DNA of 64,000 nucleotides from Stenotrophomonas raiganjensis (SeqCode) (lineage in GTDB: Bacteria; Pseudomonadota; Gammaproteobacteria; Xanthomonadales; Xanthomonadaceae), in assembly GCF_030658505.1 (NCBI RefSeq), contig NZ_JAUTXR010000192.1:1-64000 (forward strand). Direction: 5' to 3'. The notes under the pieces were generated by a model. It saw nothing but the letters and a program-made list of their open reading frames with translations. It did not search any database and had not been told where the DNA came from. Both the position numbers and the translations under genes were made by a program. Below, piece after piece: positions 37,697-48,332 of this stretch (position 1 is the stretch's first letter; every line of letters begins with the position of its first letter).

Positions 37697-37808
37697 GCGC
37701 AGCGAGAGGGGCACCGTGGCCAGGACACGCCGTAAACCCATCCCTGGGGGCTCGATCGGCGCATCCATGCGCCTCACGGTCCTGGCCACGGTGCCCCTCT
37801 CACTGCGC
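37697..37808. repeat. Large palindrome (30-bp arms, 52-bp loop)
   Basis: Left arm 37697-37726 and right arm 37779-37808 are inverted copies differing at one position in 30. The arms contain GAGAGGGGCACCGTGGCC and its complement. GTAG at 37694 precedes the left arm, as in SMAG elements, but the size is larger. It occupies most of the 342-bp fbp-aminotransferase gap. It may be a dispersed MITE- or REP-like element; only one copy is visible in this window. Confidence 0.75.
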
Positions 37809-37861
37809 TTCCTGGTTCGCCGCGAGCGCGGTGGGAATGGCAAAGACAAGAGCAAGAGCAA

Positions 37862-37893
37862 AAAACAAAGGCGCCTTTCGGCGCCTTTGTTTT
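37862..37893. terminator. Terminator after the aminotransferase gene
   Basis: Stem AAAACAAAGGCGCC/GGCGCCTTTGTTTT with loop TTTC, with T-rich ends on both strands. It serves the minus-strand aminotransferase gene. Confidence 0.92.
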
Positions 37894-37913
37894 CAAGCGT
37901 GTGCCGCGTTGCT

Positions 37914-39116
37914 TCAGCCCTTGGCGACGGTGGCCACGGCCTTGGCGACGTATTCCAGGTTGTTCTGGTTCAGCGCGGCCACGCAGATGCGGCCGGTGCC
38001 GACGGCGTAGATGCCGAACTCGTCGCGCAGGCGCTCGACCTGCTCACGGCTCAGGCCGGAGTAGGAGAACATGCCGGCCTGTTCGTTGATGAAGCCGAAC
38101 TGCGGCGCACCGGCCGCGGCCAGCTTCTCGACCAGGCCCTGGCGCAGGGCGTGGATGCGCTCGCGCATCTCGGTCAGCTCCTGCTCCCACATCGCGCGCA
38201 GTTCCGGATTGGTCAGCACGCCGGCCACCAGCGCGGCACCGTGGGTGGACGGGCTGGAGTAGATGGTGCGGATCACGCGCTTGACCTGCGACTGCACGGC
38301 CTTGGCGTCAGCGGCGGTCGGCGCCACCATCGACAGCGCACCCACGCGCTCGCCATACAGCGAGAACGACTTGGAGTACGAGTTGGCGACGATGAAGCTG
38401 TCGATGCCGGCTTCGGCGATGATGCGTACGGCGGCGCCGTCCTGCTCGATGCCCTTGTCGAAGCCCTGGTAGGCCATGTCGATGAAGGGGAACAGCTGCT
38501 TCTCCTTCAGCAGCTGCGCGACCTGCTTCCACTGGGTGACCGTGAGGTCGGCACCGGTGGGATTGTGGCAGCAGGCATGCAGCAGCACCACGGTGCCGGC
38601 CTCCAGCTTGCCCAGGTCGGCCAGCAGACCGTCGAAATTGACGCCGTGGGTGGTCGGGTCGAAGTAGGTGTAGTCCACCACCTCGAAGCCGGCTGCACTG
38701 AACACCGCGCGGTGGTTCTCCCAGCTCGGGTTGCTCAGCGCAACAGTGGCGTGCGGCAGCAGCTTCTTCAACACGTCGGCGCCGACACGCAGCGCACCGC
38801 TGCCACCGACGGTCTGTGCGGTGGTGACGCGGCCGGCGGCCAGCAGCGGCGAATCCTTGCCGAACACCAGCTCACGCGTCGCCTGCGTGTACGCCGGCAG
38901 GCCATCGATCGGCAGGTAGCCGCGCGGTTTGGCTTCAGCGGCAAGCTGCTGCTCGATCTGCTTGACGGCGCGCAGCAGCGGAATGCGGCCGCTCTCGTCG
39001 TAGTAGATGCCCACACCCAGGTTGACCTTGGTCGGGCGGCTGTCGGCGTTGTACGCCTCGGTCAGGCCCAGGATCGGGTCGCCTGGGACCAGTTCCACGT
39101 TTGCAAAGAAGGACAC
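37914..39116 (-). CDS. tyrB: Aromatic/aspartate aminotransferase (class I PLP)
   Basis: A class I aminotransferase of the AspC/TyrB branch, transferring amino groups between aromatic or acidic amino acids and 2-oxoglutarate. It begins (V)SFFANVELVPGDPILGLTEA and contains LHACCHNPTGADLT, DMAYQGF and the PLP lysine in NSYSKSFSLYGERVG. The GTG at 39116 gives 400 residues, matching the family; no Shine-Dalgarno sequence is obvious. Whether it prefers tyrosine or aspartate cannot be decided by sight. Confidence 0.85.
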   Translation of the reverse strand: MSFFANVELVPGDPILGLTEAYNADSRPTKVNLGVGIYYDESGRIPLLRAVKQIEQQLAAEAKPRGYLPIDGLPAYTQATRELVFGKDSPLLAAGRVTTAQTVGGSGALRVGADVLKKLLPHATVALSNPSWENHRAVFSAAGFEVVDYTYFDPTTHGVNFDGLLADLGKLEAGTVVLLHACCHNPTGADLTVTQWKQVAQLLKEKQLFPFIDMAYQGFDKGIEQDGAAVRIIAEAGIDSFIVANSYSKSFSLYGERVGALSMVAPTAADAKAVQSQVKRVIRTIYSSPSTHGAALVAGVLTNPELRAMWEQELTEMRERIHALRQGLVEKLAAAGAPQFGFINEQAGMFSYSGLSREQVERLRDEFGIYAVGTGRICVAALNQNNLEYVAKAVATVAKG

Positions 39117-39287
39117 GGCGGTACTCGTTCGGTAGACGGAAAGGGGGAGGAATTGCGCGACGCAGCTTGCGGCGTTTCGGCCGGAAACAGCCCATCGTAA
39201 CAAAGCCTGCCGGGGCTGGCCGCCGCCATCGTCATCCTCCGGCCCGTACCATGGCGTGCGTTGCCGCCCGATCCATCATCCTGAATC

Positions 39288-41378
39288 ATGAATCCTGCCG
39301 CGCGCCGCCGTTGCCTGCCGTTGTCCGCCCTGCTGCTGTCGCCGTGGACCGCGCTGGCCGAGCCTGCCCCCAGCGCCCTGCCCGCGGTGCAGGTGCAGGC
39401 CGCCCGGGTGCCCGGCATCGACCCGTTCGCGCTGCCAGCCAGCCAGGACACCGTCTGGATCGACGCCAGCCGCGCCGGAACCGGCGCGCAGTTGTCCGAG
39501 GCGCTGGCTGGCGTGCCGGGGTTGCTGGCGCGCGACCGGCAGAACTTCGCCCAGGATACCCAGCTGTCGATCCGTGGCTTCGGCGCGCGCTCGACCTTCG
39601 GGGTGCGCGGGGTGCGGGTGCTGATCGATGGGGTGCCGGCCACCATGCCCGATGGCCAGGGCCAGCTGTCGCACGCCAGCCTGCTTGGGGCCGAACGCAT
39701 CGAGGTGCTGCGTGGGCCGTTTTCCGCGCTGTACGGCAATTCGTCCGGTGGCGTGCTGCAGGTCTGGAGCGCACTGGGCCAGGCCGGCGACCCGTGGCGG
39801 CTGCGGCTCAATGCCGGTGCCGACAACACGCTCAGCGTCGGCGCGCAATTGAAGGGTGCCGGCCACGGGCTGGACTACAACATCGCCGCCAGCCACTTCC
39901 GTACCGATGGCTGGCGTGACCACAGCCGTGCACGCCGCGAATCGCTCAACGCGCGCATCGGTGGTGATCTGGGCGGCGGCCGGCTGGAGCTGCTGCTCAA
40001 CGTACTGGATGCCCCTGACGCGCAGGACCCGCTGGGCCTGACCCGTGCGCAGGTCGCAGCCGACCCACGCCAGGCCACCGCCGTGGCGCACCAGTACAAC
40101 ACCCGCAAGTCGGCGCGCCAGCAGCAGCTGGGCCTGCGCTGGACGCGTAAGACCGGGGCCCAGCGCTGGCAGCTGATGGGCTATGCCGGCCAGCGCGCGG
40201 TACGCCAGTACCTGCCGATTCCGCCGACCGCCCAGGCCAATCCCCTGCATGCCGGTGGGGTGATCGATCTGGAAGGCGGCTATGGCGGCCTGGACGCGCG
40301 CTGGGGCTGGCATGGTGACCTCGCCGGCCGACCGCTGGACCTGGTGGCCGGGCTCAGCGCCGACCGCCAGCGCCAGCACCGCACCGGCTACGAGAACTTC
40401 ATCGGCAACAGCCTTGGCGTGCGCGGCCGCTTGCGCCGCGACCAGATCGACATCGTGCAGAACGTGGATCAGTTCGCCCAGGCGTGGTGGCAGTGGAGCC
40501 CGCGCTGGTCGCTGCTGGCCGGCGTGCGGCACAGCACCGTGCGCTTTGAATCGGATGATCGCTACATCGCCGACCGCAACCCGGACGACAGCGGGCGCCG
40601 CCGCTACCAGGCGACCACGCCGGTGGCCGGGATCAGCTTCGAGGCCAGCCCGCAGTGGCGCCTGCATGCCGCCGTGGGCCGCGGCTTCGAGACGCCCACC
40701 TTCAACGAGCTGGCCTATCGCGCCGATGGCCAGGCGGGTTTGGCGCTGGATCTGGCGGCAGCGAGCAGCCGCAGCCTGGAGGTCGGCAGCAAATGGCATT
40801 CGCAGGACGGAACCGAGCTCGATATCAGCCTGTTCCGTGCAGATACCGACGATGAGCTGGCCGTTGCCAGCAATACCGGCGGCCGCAGCACCTACCGAAA
40901 TATTGGCCGCACCCGCCGCCAGGGCGTGGAACTGCAGTATCGCCAGCCACTGGCCGAGCAGCTGGAGCTGCAGCTGGCCTGGACCTGGCTGCAGGCGCAG
41001 GTGCGCTCGCCCTACCTGACCTCGAACAACACGGTCGCCGCAGGCAGCCGCCTGCCGGGCGTACCTCGCCAGCAGGCGTTCGCACGCCTGCAGTGGAGCC
41101 CGGACGACTGGCAATGGGCGCTGGAGGCCACGGCCAGCAGCGATACCGTGGTCAACGATCTAGCCACCGAGCGCGCGCCGGGCTATGCCCTGCTGCATCT
41201 GGAAGGTGGACGCCGCTGGACCCTGCCCGGTGGTGAGCTGCGCGCCTTCGCGCGGCTGGAGAACCTGCTGGACCAGGCCTATATCGGCTCAGTGATCGTC
41301 AACGATGGCAATGGGCGCTACTACGAGCCCGGGCCGGGGCGGCGGGCCAGCGTGGGTCTGCAGTGGTCGTGGCGCTAG
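39288..41378 (+). CDS. TonB-dependent outer-membrane receptor
   Basis: A 696-residue outer-membrane receptor with a signal peptide (MNPAARRRCLPLSALLL...ALA), a plug domain (about 50-160; LSIRGFGARSTFGVRGVRVLIDG, IEVLRGPFSALYGN) and a 22-strand barrel ending with aromatic WSWR. It transports a ligand, possibly a siderophore or a vitamin, using TonB-ExbBD. Position beside an aminotransferase, divergently transcribed, gives no clear substrate. Confidence 0.9.
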   Translation: MNPAARRRCLPLSALLLSPWTALAEPAPSALPAVQVQAARVPGIDPFALPASQDTVWIDASRAGTGAQLSEALAGVPGLLARDRQNFAQDTQLSIRGFGARSTFGVRGVRVLIDGVPATMPDGQGQLSHASLLGAERIEVLRGPFSALYGNSSGGVLQVWSALGQAGDPWRLRLNAGADNTLSVGAQLKGAGHGLDYNIAASHFRTDGWRDHSRARRESLNARIGGDLGGGRLELLLNVLDAPDAQDPLGLTRAQVAADPRQATAVAHQYNTRKSARQQQLGLRWTRKTGAQRWQLMGYAGQRAVRQYLPIPPTAQANPLHAGGVIDLEGGYGGLDARWGWHGDLAGRPLDLVAGLSADRQRQHRTGYENFIGNSLGVRGRLRRDQIDIVQNVDQFAQAWWQWSPRWSLLAGVRHSTVRFESDDRYIADRNPDDSGRRRYQATTPVAGISFEASPQWRLHAAVGRGFETPTFNELAYRADGQAGLALDLAAASSRSLEVGSKWHSQDGTELDISLFRADTDDELAVASNTGGRSTYRNIGRTRRQGVELQYRQPLAEQLELQLAWTWLQAQVRSPYLTSNNTVAAGSRLPGVPRQQAFARLQWSPDDWQWALEATASSDTVVNDLATERAPGYALLHLEGGRRWTLPGGELRAFARLENLLDQAYIGSVIVNDGNGRYYEPGPGRRASVGLQWSWR

Positions 41379-41420
41379 CGCGGGACCGCTGCGCTCGCCG
41401 GGCATGGCCCGCCGCCACCG

Positions 41421-42310
<890 letters not shown>

Positions 42311-42327
42311 CGCTGGGCACCTGAAGC

Positions 42328-42351
42328 AGCCGAGCGTGGACTCGGCTCTAC
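42328..42351. repeat. SMAG repeat
   Basis: AGCCGAGCGTGGACTCGGCTCTAC, upstream of the ku gene. Confidence 0.85.
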
Positions 42352-42449
42352 ATCAACGCGGCGGCGCCACCTGGCGTGCACGGTACCGACACGGGTGATT
42401 TACACCCACGGGCCCACGCTGAGCACCCTGCCCCGCCAAAGGTGCGCCC

Positions 42450-43370
42450 ATGGCCCGCCCGATCTGGACCGGCACGCTGTCGTTTGGCCTGCTCAATGTG
42501 CCGGTGTCGCTGATGTCCGGCGAACGCAAGGTCGATCTGCAGTTCCGCATGCTCGACTCCCGCGACCGCAAGCCGATCCGTTTCGAACGGGTCAACGCCG
42601 ACACCGGCGAAGAAGTGCCCTGGAAGGACATCGTCAAAGCCTATGAGTACGACAAGGGCAGCTATGTCGTGCTGGAGGAAGGTGATATCCGCTCGGCCGC
42701 GCCGGAAAGCCACGAAACGGTGGAGGTGGAATCGTTCGTGGATGCGGCGCAGATTGACCCGCGCTATTACGAGAAGCCGTATCTGCTGGTGCCCGGCAAG
42801 AAGGCTGAGAAGGGCTATGTGCTGCTGCGCGAAACGCTGCGCAGTACCGGCAAGGTGGGCATCGCGCGGGTGGTGGTGCGCACGCGCGAATACCTGTGTG
42901 CGGTGATGCCGCATGAGAACGCGCTGGTGTTGATGATCCTGCGCTATCCACAGGAACTGGTGGATCCCGAGGATTACAAGCTGCCCACCGGAAAACTGTC
43001 CGACTACCGCATCACCAGCAAGGAAACGGCGATGGCCGAGCAGTTGATCGAGTCGATGGCCGGCGACTGGGATCCGTCGCACTACCACGATGAATTCCGC
43101 GAGCGCCTGCAGCAGGTGTTGAACAAGCGCATCAAATCCAAGGGCGGCACCACGCGGGTGGACGATGAGCCGGCACCGCGCGAGGACGCCAGTACCAATG
43201 TGGTCGACTTCATGGCGCTGCTGCAGAAGAGCCTGGATGCGAACAAGCGCACGCCAGCGAAGAAGGCCGCAACGCGCAAAGCAGCCGCCAAGTCGCCAGT
43301 GAAGAAGGCCGCAAAGAAGACAACGAAGAAGGCTGCAAAGAAGACCGCACCCCGACGCAAGGCGGGGTGA
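42450..43370 (+). CDS. ku: Ku protein (non-homologous end joining)
   Basis: The bacterial Ku homodimer binds double-strand ends and recruits LigD. It starts MARPIWTGTLSFGLLNVPV and has the Ku core (KPIRFERVNADTGEEV, PRYYEKPYLLVPGKKAEKGY, DYRITSKETAMAEQLI). A Lys/Ala-rich tail (residues about 270-306, repeated KKA) follows, as in Pseudomonas and Stenotrophomonas Ku. The ATG at 42450 is preceded by AAAGG. Its stop lies three bases before ligD. Confidence 0.96.
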   Translation: MARPIWTGTLSFGLLNVPVSLMSGERKVDLQFRMLDSRDRKPIRFERVNADTGEEVPWKDIVKAYEYDKGSYVVLEEGDIRSAAPESHETVEVESFVDAAQIDPRYYEKPYLLVPGKKAEKGYVLLRETLRSTGKVGIARVVVRTREYLCAVMPHENALVLMILRYPQELVDPEDYKLPTGKLSDYRITSKETAMAEQLIESMAGDWDPSHYHDEFRERLQQVLNKRIKSKGGTTRVDDEPAPREDASTNVVDFMALLQKSLDANKRTPAKKAATRKAAAKSPVKKAAKKTTKKAAKKTAPRRKAG

Positions 43371-43373
43371 GCC

Positions 43374-45860
43374 ATGTCGTTGCACCAGTACCGGCGCAAA
43401 CGCCGGCTTGGCGGTGGCGCCGGGCAAACACCGGAGCCTGACGACACGCGCGCCCAGGGTGATCCCAAGCGGCGGCCGGTCTTCGTCATCCAGCTGCACC
43501 ATGCCAGCTCGCGTCACTACGACTTCCGCCTGGAAATGGACGGCGTGCTGAAGAGCTGGGCGGTGCCCAAGGGGCCTTCGCTGCGCGTCGGTGAAAAGCG
43601 GCTGGCCGTGGAAGTGGAAGACCATCCGCTGTCCTACGCCGGTTTCGAGGGAGACATTCCTGAAGGTCACTATGGTGCGGGCCACGTGGAAGTCTTCGAT
43701 CACGGCACCTGGGCCTGTGAAGGCGATCCACTGCAGGCACTGGCGGCGGGCAAGATCGACTTCGTACTGCACGGGCAACGCCTGGCCGGTGGCTGGAAGC
43801 TGGTGCGGACCGCGATGAAAGGCCGCCAGACGCAGTGGCTGCTGATCAAGCGCGGCGACGGGGAAGCGCGCGACGCGGAGGCGGATGACCTGCTGACGGC
43901 ACCGATGCCGAAACGAGCACATGCGGCGAAGAAGCGTTCCGCAGGGAAAGCGCGGCGCGCTGCACCCGTCGCACGCACGACCAAACGCAAGGCCGATGCG
44001 CGCTGGCATGCACGCGCGCTGAAACTGCACGGCGCACGTGACGCACCCTACCCACGCGCCTTCAAGCCGCAGTTGACCGATCATCGCGACCGTGCCCCGG
44101 ATGGCGAGCGCTGGCTGCATGAAATCAAATGGGATGGCTATCGCCTGCTGGCTGATCTGCACAATGGCGAGGTCAAGCTGCGCTCCCGCAATGGTCTGGA
44201 TTGGACCGATGATTTTCCCGAAGTGGTGCAGGCCGTGCAGGGGCTGCCGGTGCGCGATGCGCGCCTGGATGGCGAACTGGTTGTGCTGGACAAGGAAGGA
44301 CGCAGTGACTTCGCGGCGTTGCAGCGGGTGATCGACGGCAGTTCGAAGCAACCGCTGCGCTACATCGTGTTCGATCTTCCGGGCGTGGCTGGGGCGGATA
44401 TCAGTCGTGCGCCGTTGCTGGACCGCAAAGCACTCCTGAAAGAGCTCATTGGGTCCGCGCCTGGCACCCTGGCCTTCAGCGAGCACGTGATCGACCATGG
44501 GCCGCAGGTGTTCGACGCCAGTGGCAAGGCCGGATTCGAAGGCATCGTCAGCAAGCAGGTGGATGCCCCGTACGTGAATACCCGCGCGCGCAGCTGGGTG
44601 AAGGTGAAGCACGAAGACACCGACGAGTTCGTGATTGTCGGCTACACGGCGCCGAAGGGTTCACGGGTGGGCTTCGGTTCGCTGCTGCTGGCGACGCCGG
44701 ACAAGGGCGGATTGCGCTATGTGGGCCGCGTTGGCACCGGCTTCGACGACGAAAGCCTGCGCGCGCTGCCCGAGGCACTGCAGCCGTTGGCAGTGAAGAC
44801 GCCCGTGCTGCAGCTGCCGGCGCATGTGCCGTTCCGCGCCGCCAGCGTACGCTGGGTGAAGCCGGTGGCGGTTGCCGAGGTGGTGTTCCGTGGCTGGGGC
44901 AAGGAGGGCCTGCTGCGCCAGGCCAGTTTCAAGCGGCTGCGCAGCGACAAGCAGAAGGAGGACCTGGGAATGAGCACCGCGGATGCCGAAACCGGAAGCG
45001 AGGTCCAGATCACTCATCCAGAGCGCGTGGTGTTCCCAAGGCAGAAGCTCAGCAAGGGCGACGTGGCGGACTACTACCAGCGCATGGCACGCTGGATCCT
45101 GCCCGAGATTGCCGGACGTCCGCTGTCACTGCTGCGCTGCCCGGACGGCGTGGGCAAGGCCTGCTTCTTCCAGAAGCACCATGGCCCCGGCCTGGGGGAC
45201 GCGGTACATGCGGTACCCCTGCAGCAGAAGAGCGGCCGCGAGGATTACGTCTACGTCGACGATGCGCGGGGCCTGCTGCAGCTGGTGCAGATGAACACGC
45301 TGGAGCTGCATCCGTGGGGCGCGACCGTGGCTGATCCCGAGCATCCGGATCGCTTGGTGTTCGATCTCGATCCCGGTGAAGGGGTCGGCTGGGCAGAGGT
45401 GAAAGCCGCTGCGCGTGATGTCCGTGACCGCCTGCAGGACGTCGGCCTGAAGAGTTTCGTGCGGCTGTCCGGTGGCAAGGGCGTGCACGTGGTGGTGCCG
45501 CTGCGGCCCAAGGCCGGCTGGGAACAGGCCAAGGCCTTCTGCGAGGCGTTCGCCCGGGCGATGGCGGAGCGGGCGCCGGACCGCTACGTGGCAACAATGA
45601 GCAAGGCCAAGCGTGGTGGCGTCATTTTCATCGACTGGCTACGCAACACCCGAGGGGCTACCAGCGTGTGTTCCTGGTCGCTGCGCGCGCGCGATTCCGC
45701 CGGTGTCGCAGTGCCGCTGCGCTGGGAAGAACTTGCCCGGGCCAGTGCGGCCGACGCGTTTCCGATGGCCAAGGCATTGGCACGTGCGGAGCGGTTGAAA
45801 CGTGACCCGTGGCAGGGCAGCGACACAGTGAAGCAGACGCTGCCGCGCATGGACCTGTAG
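43374..45860 (+). CDS. ligD: Multifunctional DNA ligase D (phosphoesterase-ligase-polymerase)
   Basis: An 828-residue end-joining enzyme with three domains in order: 3'-phosphoesterase (about 40-145, LHHASSRHYDFRLEMDGVLKSW), ATP-dependent ligase (about 215-520, active Lys in HEIKWDGYRLL, then DGELVVLD) and a primase-like polymerase (about 545-820, THPERVVFPRQKLSKGD, DLDPGEGV). The domain order is that of P. aeruginosa LigD. The TAG stop is the TAG of a GTAG repeat end, so a SMAG element forms the gene's last bases. Confidence 0.95.
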   Translation: MSLHQYRRKRRLGGGAGQTPEPDDTRAQGDPKRRPVFVIQLHHASSRHYDFRLEMDGVLKSWAVPKGPSLRVGEKRLAVEVEDHPLSYAGFEGDIPEGHYGAGHVEVFDHGTWACEGDPLQALAAGKIDFVLHGQRLAGGWKLVRTAMKGRQTQWLLIKRGDGEARDAEADDLLTAPMPKRAHAAKKRSAGKARRAAPVARTTKRKADARWHARALKLHGARDAPYPRAFKPQLTDHRDRAPDGERWLHEIKWDGYRLLADLHNGEVKLRSRNGLDWTDDFPEVVQAVQGLPVRDARLDGELVVLDKEGRSDFAALQRVIDGSSKQPLRYIVFDLPGVAGADISRAPLLDRKALLKELIGSAPGTLAFSEHVIDHGPQVFDASGKAGFEGIVSKQVDAPYVNTRARSWVKVKHEDTDEFVIVGYTAPKGSRVGFGSLLLATPDKGGLRYVGRVGTGFDDESLRALPEALQPLAVKTPVLQLPAHVPFRAASVRWVKPVAVAEVVFRGWGKEGLLRQASFKRLRSDKQKEDLGMSTADAETGSEVQITHPERVVFPRQKLSKGDVADYYQRMARWILPEIAGRPLSLLRCPDGVGKACFFQKHHGPGLGDAVHAVPLQQKSGREDYVYVDDARGLLQLVQMNTLELHPWGATVADPEHPDRLVFDLDPGEGVGWAEVKAAARDVRDRLQDVGLKSFVRLSGGKGVHVVVPLRPKAGWEQAKAFCEAFARAMAERAPDRYVATMSKAKRGGVIFIDWLRNTRGATSVCSWSLRARDSAGVAVPLRWEELARASAADAFPMAKALARAERLKRDPWQGSDTVKQTLPRMDL

Positions 45861-45925
45861 AGCCTAGCCCCTGCTCGGCTTTCATGCACATCGATACAGG
45901 CAGCCGAGCATGGGCTCGGCTCTAC
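45857..45925. repeat. SMAG repeat pair overlapping the ligD stop
   Basis: Copies at 45857-45880 (GTAGAGCCTAGCCCC...) and 45902-45925 (AGCCGAGCATGGG...CTAC). The first copy has two changes from the consensus, and its GTAG supplies the ligD stop codon. Confidence 0.88.
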
Positions 45926-45935
45926 AGGGGCGGTG

Positions 45936-46328
45936 TCACCCTGCGTCGCGCGACGCGCGGCGGCCGAACCACCACCCCGCCAGCAGCTGCAAGGGCAACG
46001 ACGCCAGCAGTGAAATGACGAACCAGAACGGGAAATCCGCACCGGCCGTCCACATGGCGTAGCCACAGCCGAGCGCGATCAGGGACCAGATCGAGAACCC
46101 ATGCGAACGTGGCCAGCACGGCGCGTAGTAGGTGGCGAAGGAAATGCCGGCGATGCCGCCAAGCACGCTGAAGGCCAGGTCCCACCCCAGCTGCACGCTG
46201 TTGTCGCCCGGCGCCAGGCCCAGCAACGGCGGCAGCCAGCCGGCGACGCTGCTGACCAGCGCAAGCGACAACACGCCGCCGATGAGGGCGACGATGGACA
46301 GGAAAAGGGTCTTGAGCGGGCCGGGCAT
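45936..46328 (-). CDS. Small polytopic membrane protein
   Basis: A 130-residue protein beginning MPGPLKTLFLSIVALIGG, with four hydrophobic segments (about 6-30, 48-68, 74-95, 100-122) and a short basic end RRASRDAG. No family was recognised. The ATG at 46328 is chosen as the first after a non-coding, repeat-containing stretch. It converges with ligD across a SMAG pair. Confidence 0.7.
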   Translation of the reverse strand: MPGPLKTLFLSIVALIGGVLSLALVSSVAGWLPPLLGLAPGDNSVQLGWDLAFSVLGGIAGISFATYYAPCWPRSHGFSIWSLIALGCGYAMWTAGADFPFWFVISLLASLPLQLLAGWWFGRRASRDAG

Positions 46329-46362
46329 GCACGCATTGTACGGCCCGTGATGTATCCACGGT

Positions 46363-46381
46363 TGCCGGCCCGCGGCCGGCA
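46363..46381. repeat. Short palindrome (TGCCGGCC family)
   Basis: TGCCGGCC/GGCCGGCA with loop CGC; same stem as the GTAG-bearing repeat at 56521-56543. Confidence 0.6.
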
Positions 46382-46453
46382 CGACCGATGATCGGCATGG
46401 CCGCCGTGCCCGTGGGAGAGGGGTACGGAACAGCGGCGGCCATGCACAGGCGG

Positions 46454-47482
46454 TCAGGCGGCGAAGTCGAGCACTACGCGGCCTTCGATGGTGCCGGCGT
46501 GCATGCGCGCGAACACGTCGTTGATGTTTTCCAGGCGATCGGTGCTGACCGTGGCCGCGACCTTGCCCTCGGCAGCGAACTGCAGTGACTCCTGCAGGTC
46601 CAGCCGGGTGCCGACGATCGAGCCGCGAACGGTGATGCCGTTGAGCACCATGCCGAAGATATCCAGCGGGAAGTTGCCGGGCGGCAGGCCATTGAGCGAG
46701 ACAGTGCCGCCACGGCGCACCATGCCCAGTGCCTGCTCGAACGCCTTCGGCGACACCGCGGTGACCAGTGCACCGTGCGCGCCACCGATTTCCTTCTTCA
46801 GGAAGGCGGCCGGGTCGGTGGTGCGCGCGTTGACGGTGACCTGCGCGCCCAGCTGGCGCGCCAGTGCCAGCTTGGTGTCGTCCACGTCCACCGCGGCCAC
46901 GTTCAGGCCCATCGCACGGGCGTACTGCACGGCCATGTGGCCGAGGCCACCGATGCCGGAAATCGCCACCCAGTCACCGGGTCTGGTGTCGGTGACCTTC
47001 AGGCCCTTGTAGACGGTCACGCCGGCGCACAGCACCGGCGCGATCTCGACGAAGCCTACTTCCTTCGGAAGCAGGCCGACATAGTTGGCATCGGCCAGTG
47101 CGTACTCGGCGAAGCCGCCGTTGACCGAGTACCCGGTGTTGCGCTGTGTCTCGCACAGCGTTTCCCAGCCACCCAGGCAGTGTTCGCAATGGCCACACGC
47201 CGAGTACAACCAGGGGATGCCGACCCTGTCGCCTTCCTTGACGTGCCCGACCCCGCCACCCACGGCCACGACGTGCCCCACGCCCTCGTGGCCGGGGATG
47301 AACGGCGGGTTCGGTTTCACCGGCCAGTCGCCCTCGGCGGCGTGCAGGTCGGTGTGGCAGACGCCACAGGCCTCGATCTTGACCAGTACCTCGCCCGCCC
47401 CCGGACGCGGTACCGAGACTTCCTCGATCACCAGTGGCTTGCCGAACTCACGCACGACAGCGGCCTTCATGGTGGAATTCAT
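46454..47482 (-). CDS. adhP: Zinc-dependent alcohol dehydrogenase (AdhP-like)
   Basis: An NAD-dependent medium-chain dehydrogenase. The catalytic zinc ligands lie in [16 protein letters not shown] and GHEGVGHVV, the structural zinc cysteines in [15 protein letters not shown], and the Rossmann motif is [13 protein letters not shown]. The 342-residue product ends EGRVVLDFA. The ATG at 47482 is preceded by GGAG with an eight-base spacer. The symbol is by similarity to AdhP; the substrate range is not shown. Confidence 0.88.
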   Translation of the reverse strand: MNSTMKAAVVREFGKPLVIEEVSVPRPGAGEVLVKIEACGVCHTDLHAAEGDWPVKPNPPFIPGHEGVGHVVAVGGGVGHVKEGDRVGIPWLYSACGHCEHCLGGWETLCETQRNTGYSVNGGFAEYALADANYVGLLPKEVGFVEIAPVLCAGVTVYKGLKVTDTRPGDWVAISGIGGLGHMAVQYARAMGLNVAAVDVDDTKLALARQLGAQVTVNARTTDPAAFLKKEIGGAHGALVTAVSPKAFEQALGMVRRGGTVSLNGLPPGNFPLDIFGMVLNGITVRGSIVGTRLDLQESLQFAAEGKVAATVSTDRLENINDVFARMHAGTIEGRVVLDFAA

Positions 47483-47578
47483 GTTCGGATCTCCGTAGTG
47501 CGCTTGGCCACAGAATGACGCCGGCACGAGGCCGGCGCTTTGATCACGATCAAACCTTTGAAGATCCGCGAAGCAGGT

Positions 47579-48217
47579 TCAGCTGGCCAGCACCGATGCC
47601 TCGCGGGCCAGGCGCTCGATGGCTTCCCAGTCGCGGGTCTGCAGCAGCGCGGGGGTGGTCAGCCACGAGCCGCCTACGCACAGCACGTTGGGCAGATGCA
47701 GGAACTGCGGCGCAGTCTGGGCGCTGATGCCGCCGGTCGGGCAGAAGCGCACGTCGGCGAACGGGCCGTGCCAGGCCGCCAGCAGCGCGGCACCACCGGC
47801 CTGCACGGCCGGGAAGAACTTGAAGGTGTCGTGGCCATGCTCCAGGCCCAGGATCAGGTCCGAGGCGGTGGCGGCACCGGGCAGGTACGGCAGGTCGGAA
47901 TCGCGCGCGGCCGCATACAGCGCGGGGGTTGCACCCGGGGACACGGCGAAACGTGCGCCGGCCTGCTTCGCCGCCTGCATCTGTGCGGCAGTGAGTACGG
48001 TGCCAGCACCGATCACCGCCTCCGGCACGGCTTCGACCATGGCCTTGATTGCATCCAGCGCCTGCGGTGTGCGCAGCGTCACTTCGATCACCGGCAGCCC
48101 GCCACGGAACAGCGCCTGGGCCACTTCGACCGCTTCATTCACATCTTCGGGGGTGTACACCGGGATCACCGGTGCCAGCTTCAACAGCGCGCGCAGGCGC
48201 GGATCAGCGCTGGACAT
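47579..48217 (-). CDS. eda: KDPG aldolase (2-keto-3-deoxy-6-phosphogluconate aldolase)
   Basis: The Entner-Doudoroff enzyme cleaving KDPG to pyruvate and glyceraldehyde-3-phosphate. The 212-residue product has VIEVTLRTP (active Glu), IGAGTVLT and the Schiff-base Lys in TFKFFPA, then GGISAQTAPQFL. The ATG at 48217 has AAGGAG seven bases upstream. It stands alone rather than in an edd-eda operon in this window. Confidence 0.93.
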   Translation of the reverse strand: MSSADPRLRALLKLAPVIPVYTPEDVNEAVEVAQALFRGGLPVIEVTLRTPQALDAIKAMVEAVPEAVIGAGTVLTAAQMQAAKQAGARFAVSPGATPALYAAARDSDLPYLPGAATASDLILGLEHGHDTFKFFPAVQAGGAALLAAWHGPFADVRFCPTGGISAQTAPQFLHLPNVLCVGGSWLTTPALLQTRDWEAIERLAREASVLAS

Positions 48218-48332
48218 CGTCTTGCTCCTTGCCCGGCCGGGCATCGCGGTTCGCCGCCGGGTCCGGCAGCGCAGCGGCGCATGATGCCACGCGGACGGCG
48301 AAGGTGCTGGAAGCGCCCTGCCCCGTGCCTGT

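Noticed and set aside
36573..39200. 875-residue open frame antisense to fbp and the aminotransferase
   Set aside because: It crosses a terminator and the large palindrome, and no domain is recognisable.
42348..44612. 754-residue open frame antisense to ku-ligD
   Set aside because: Shadow of the ku/ligD codons; both real genes have full domain matches.
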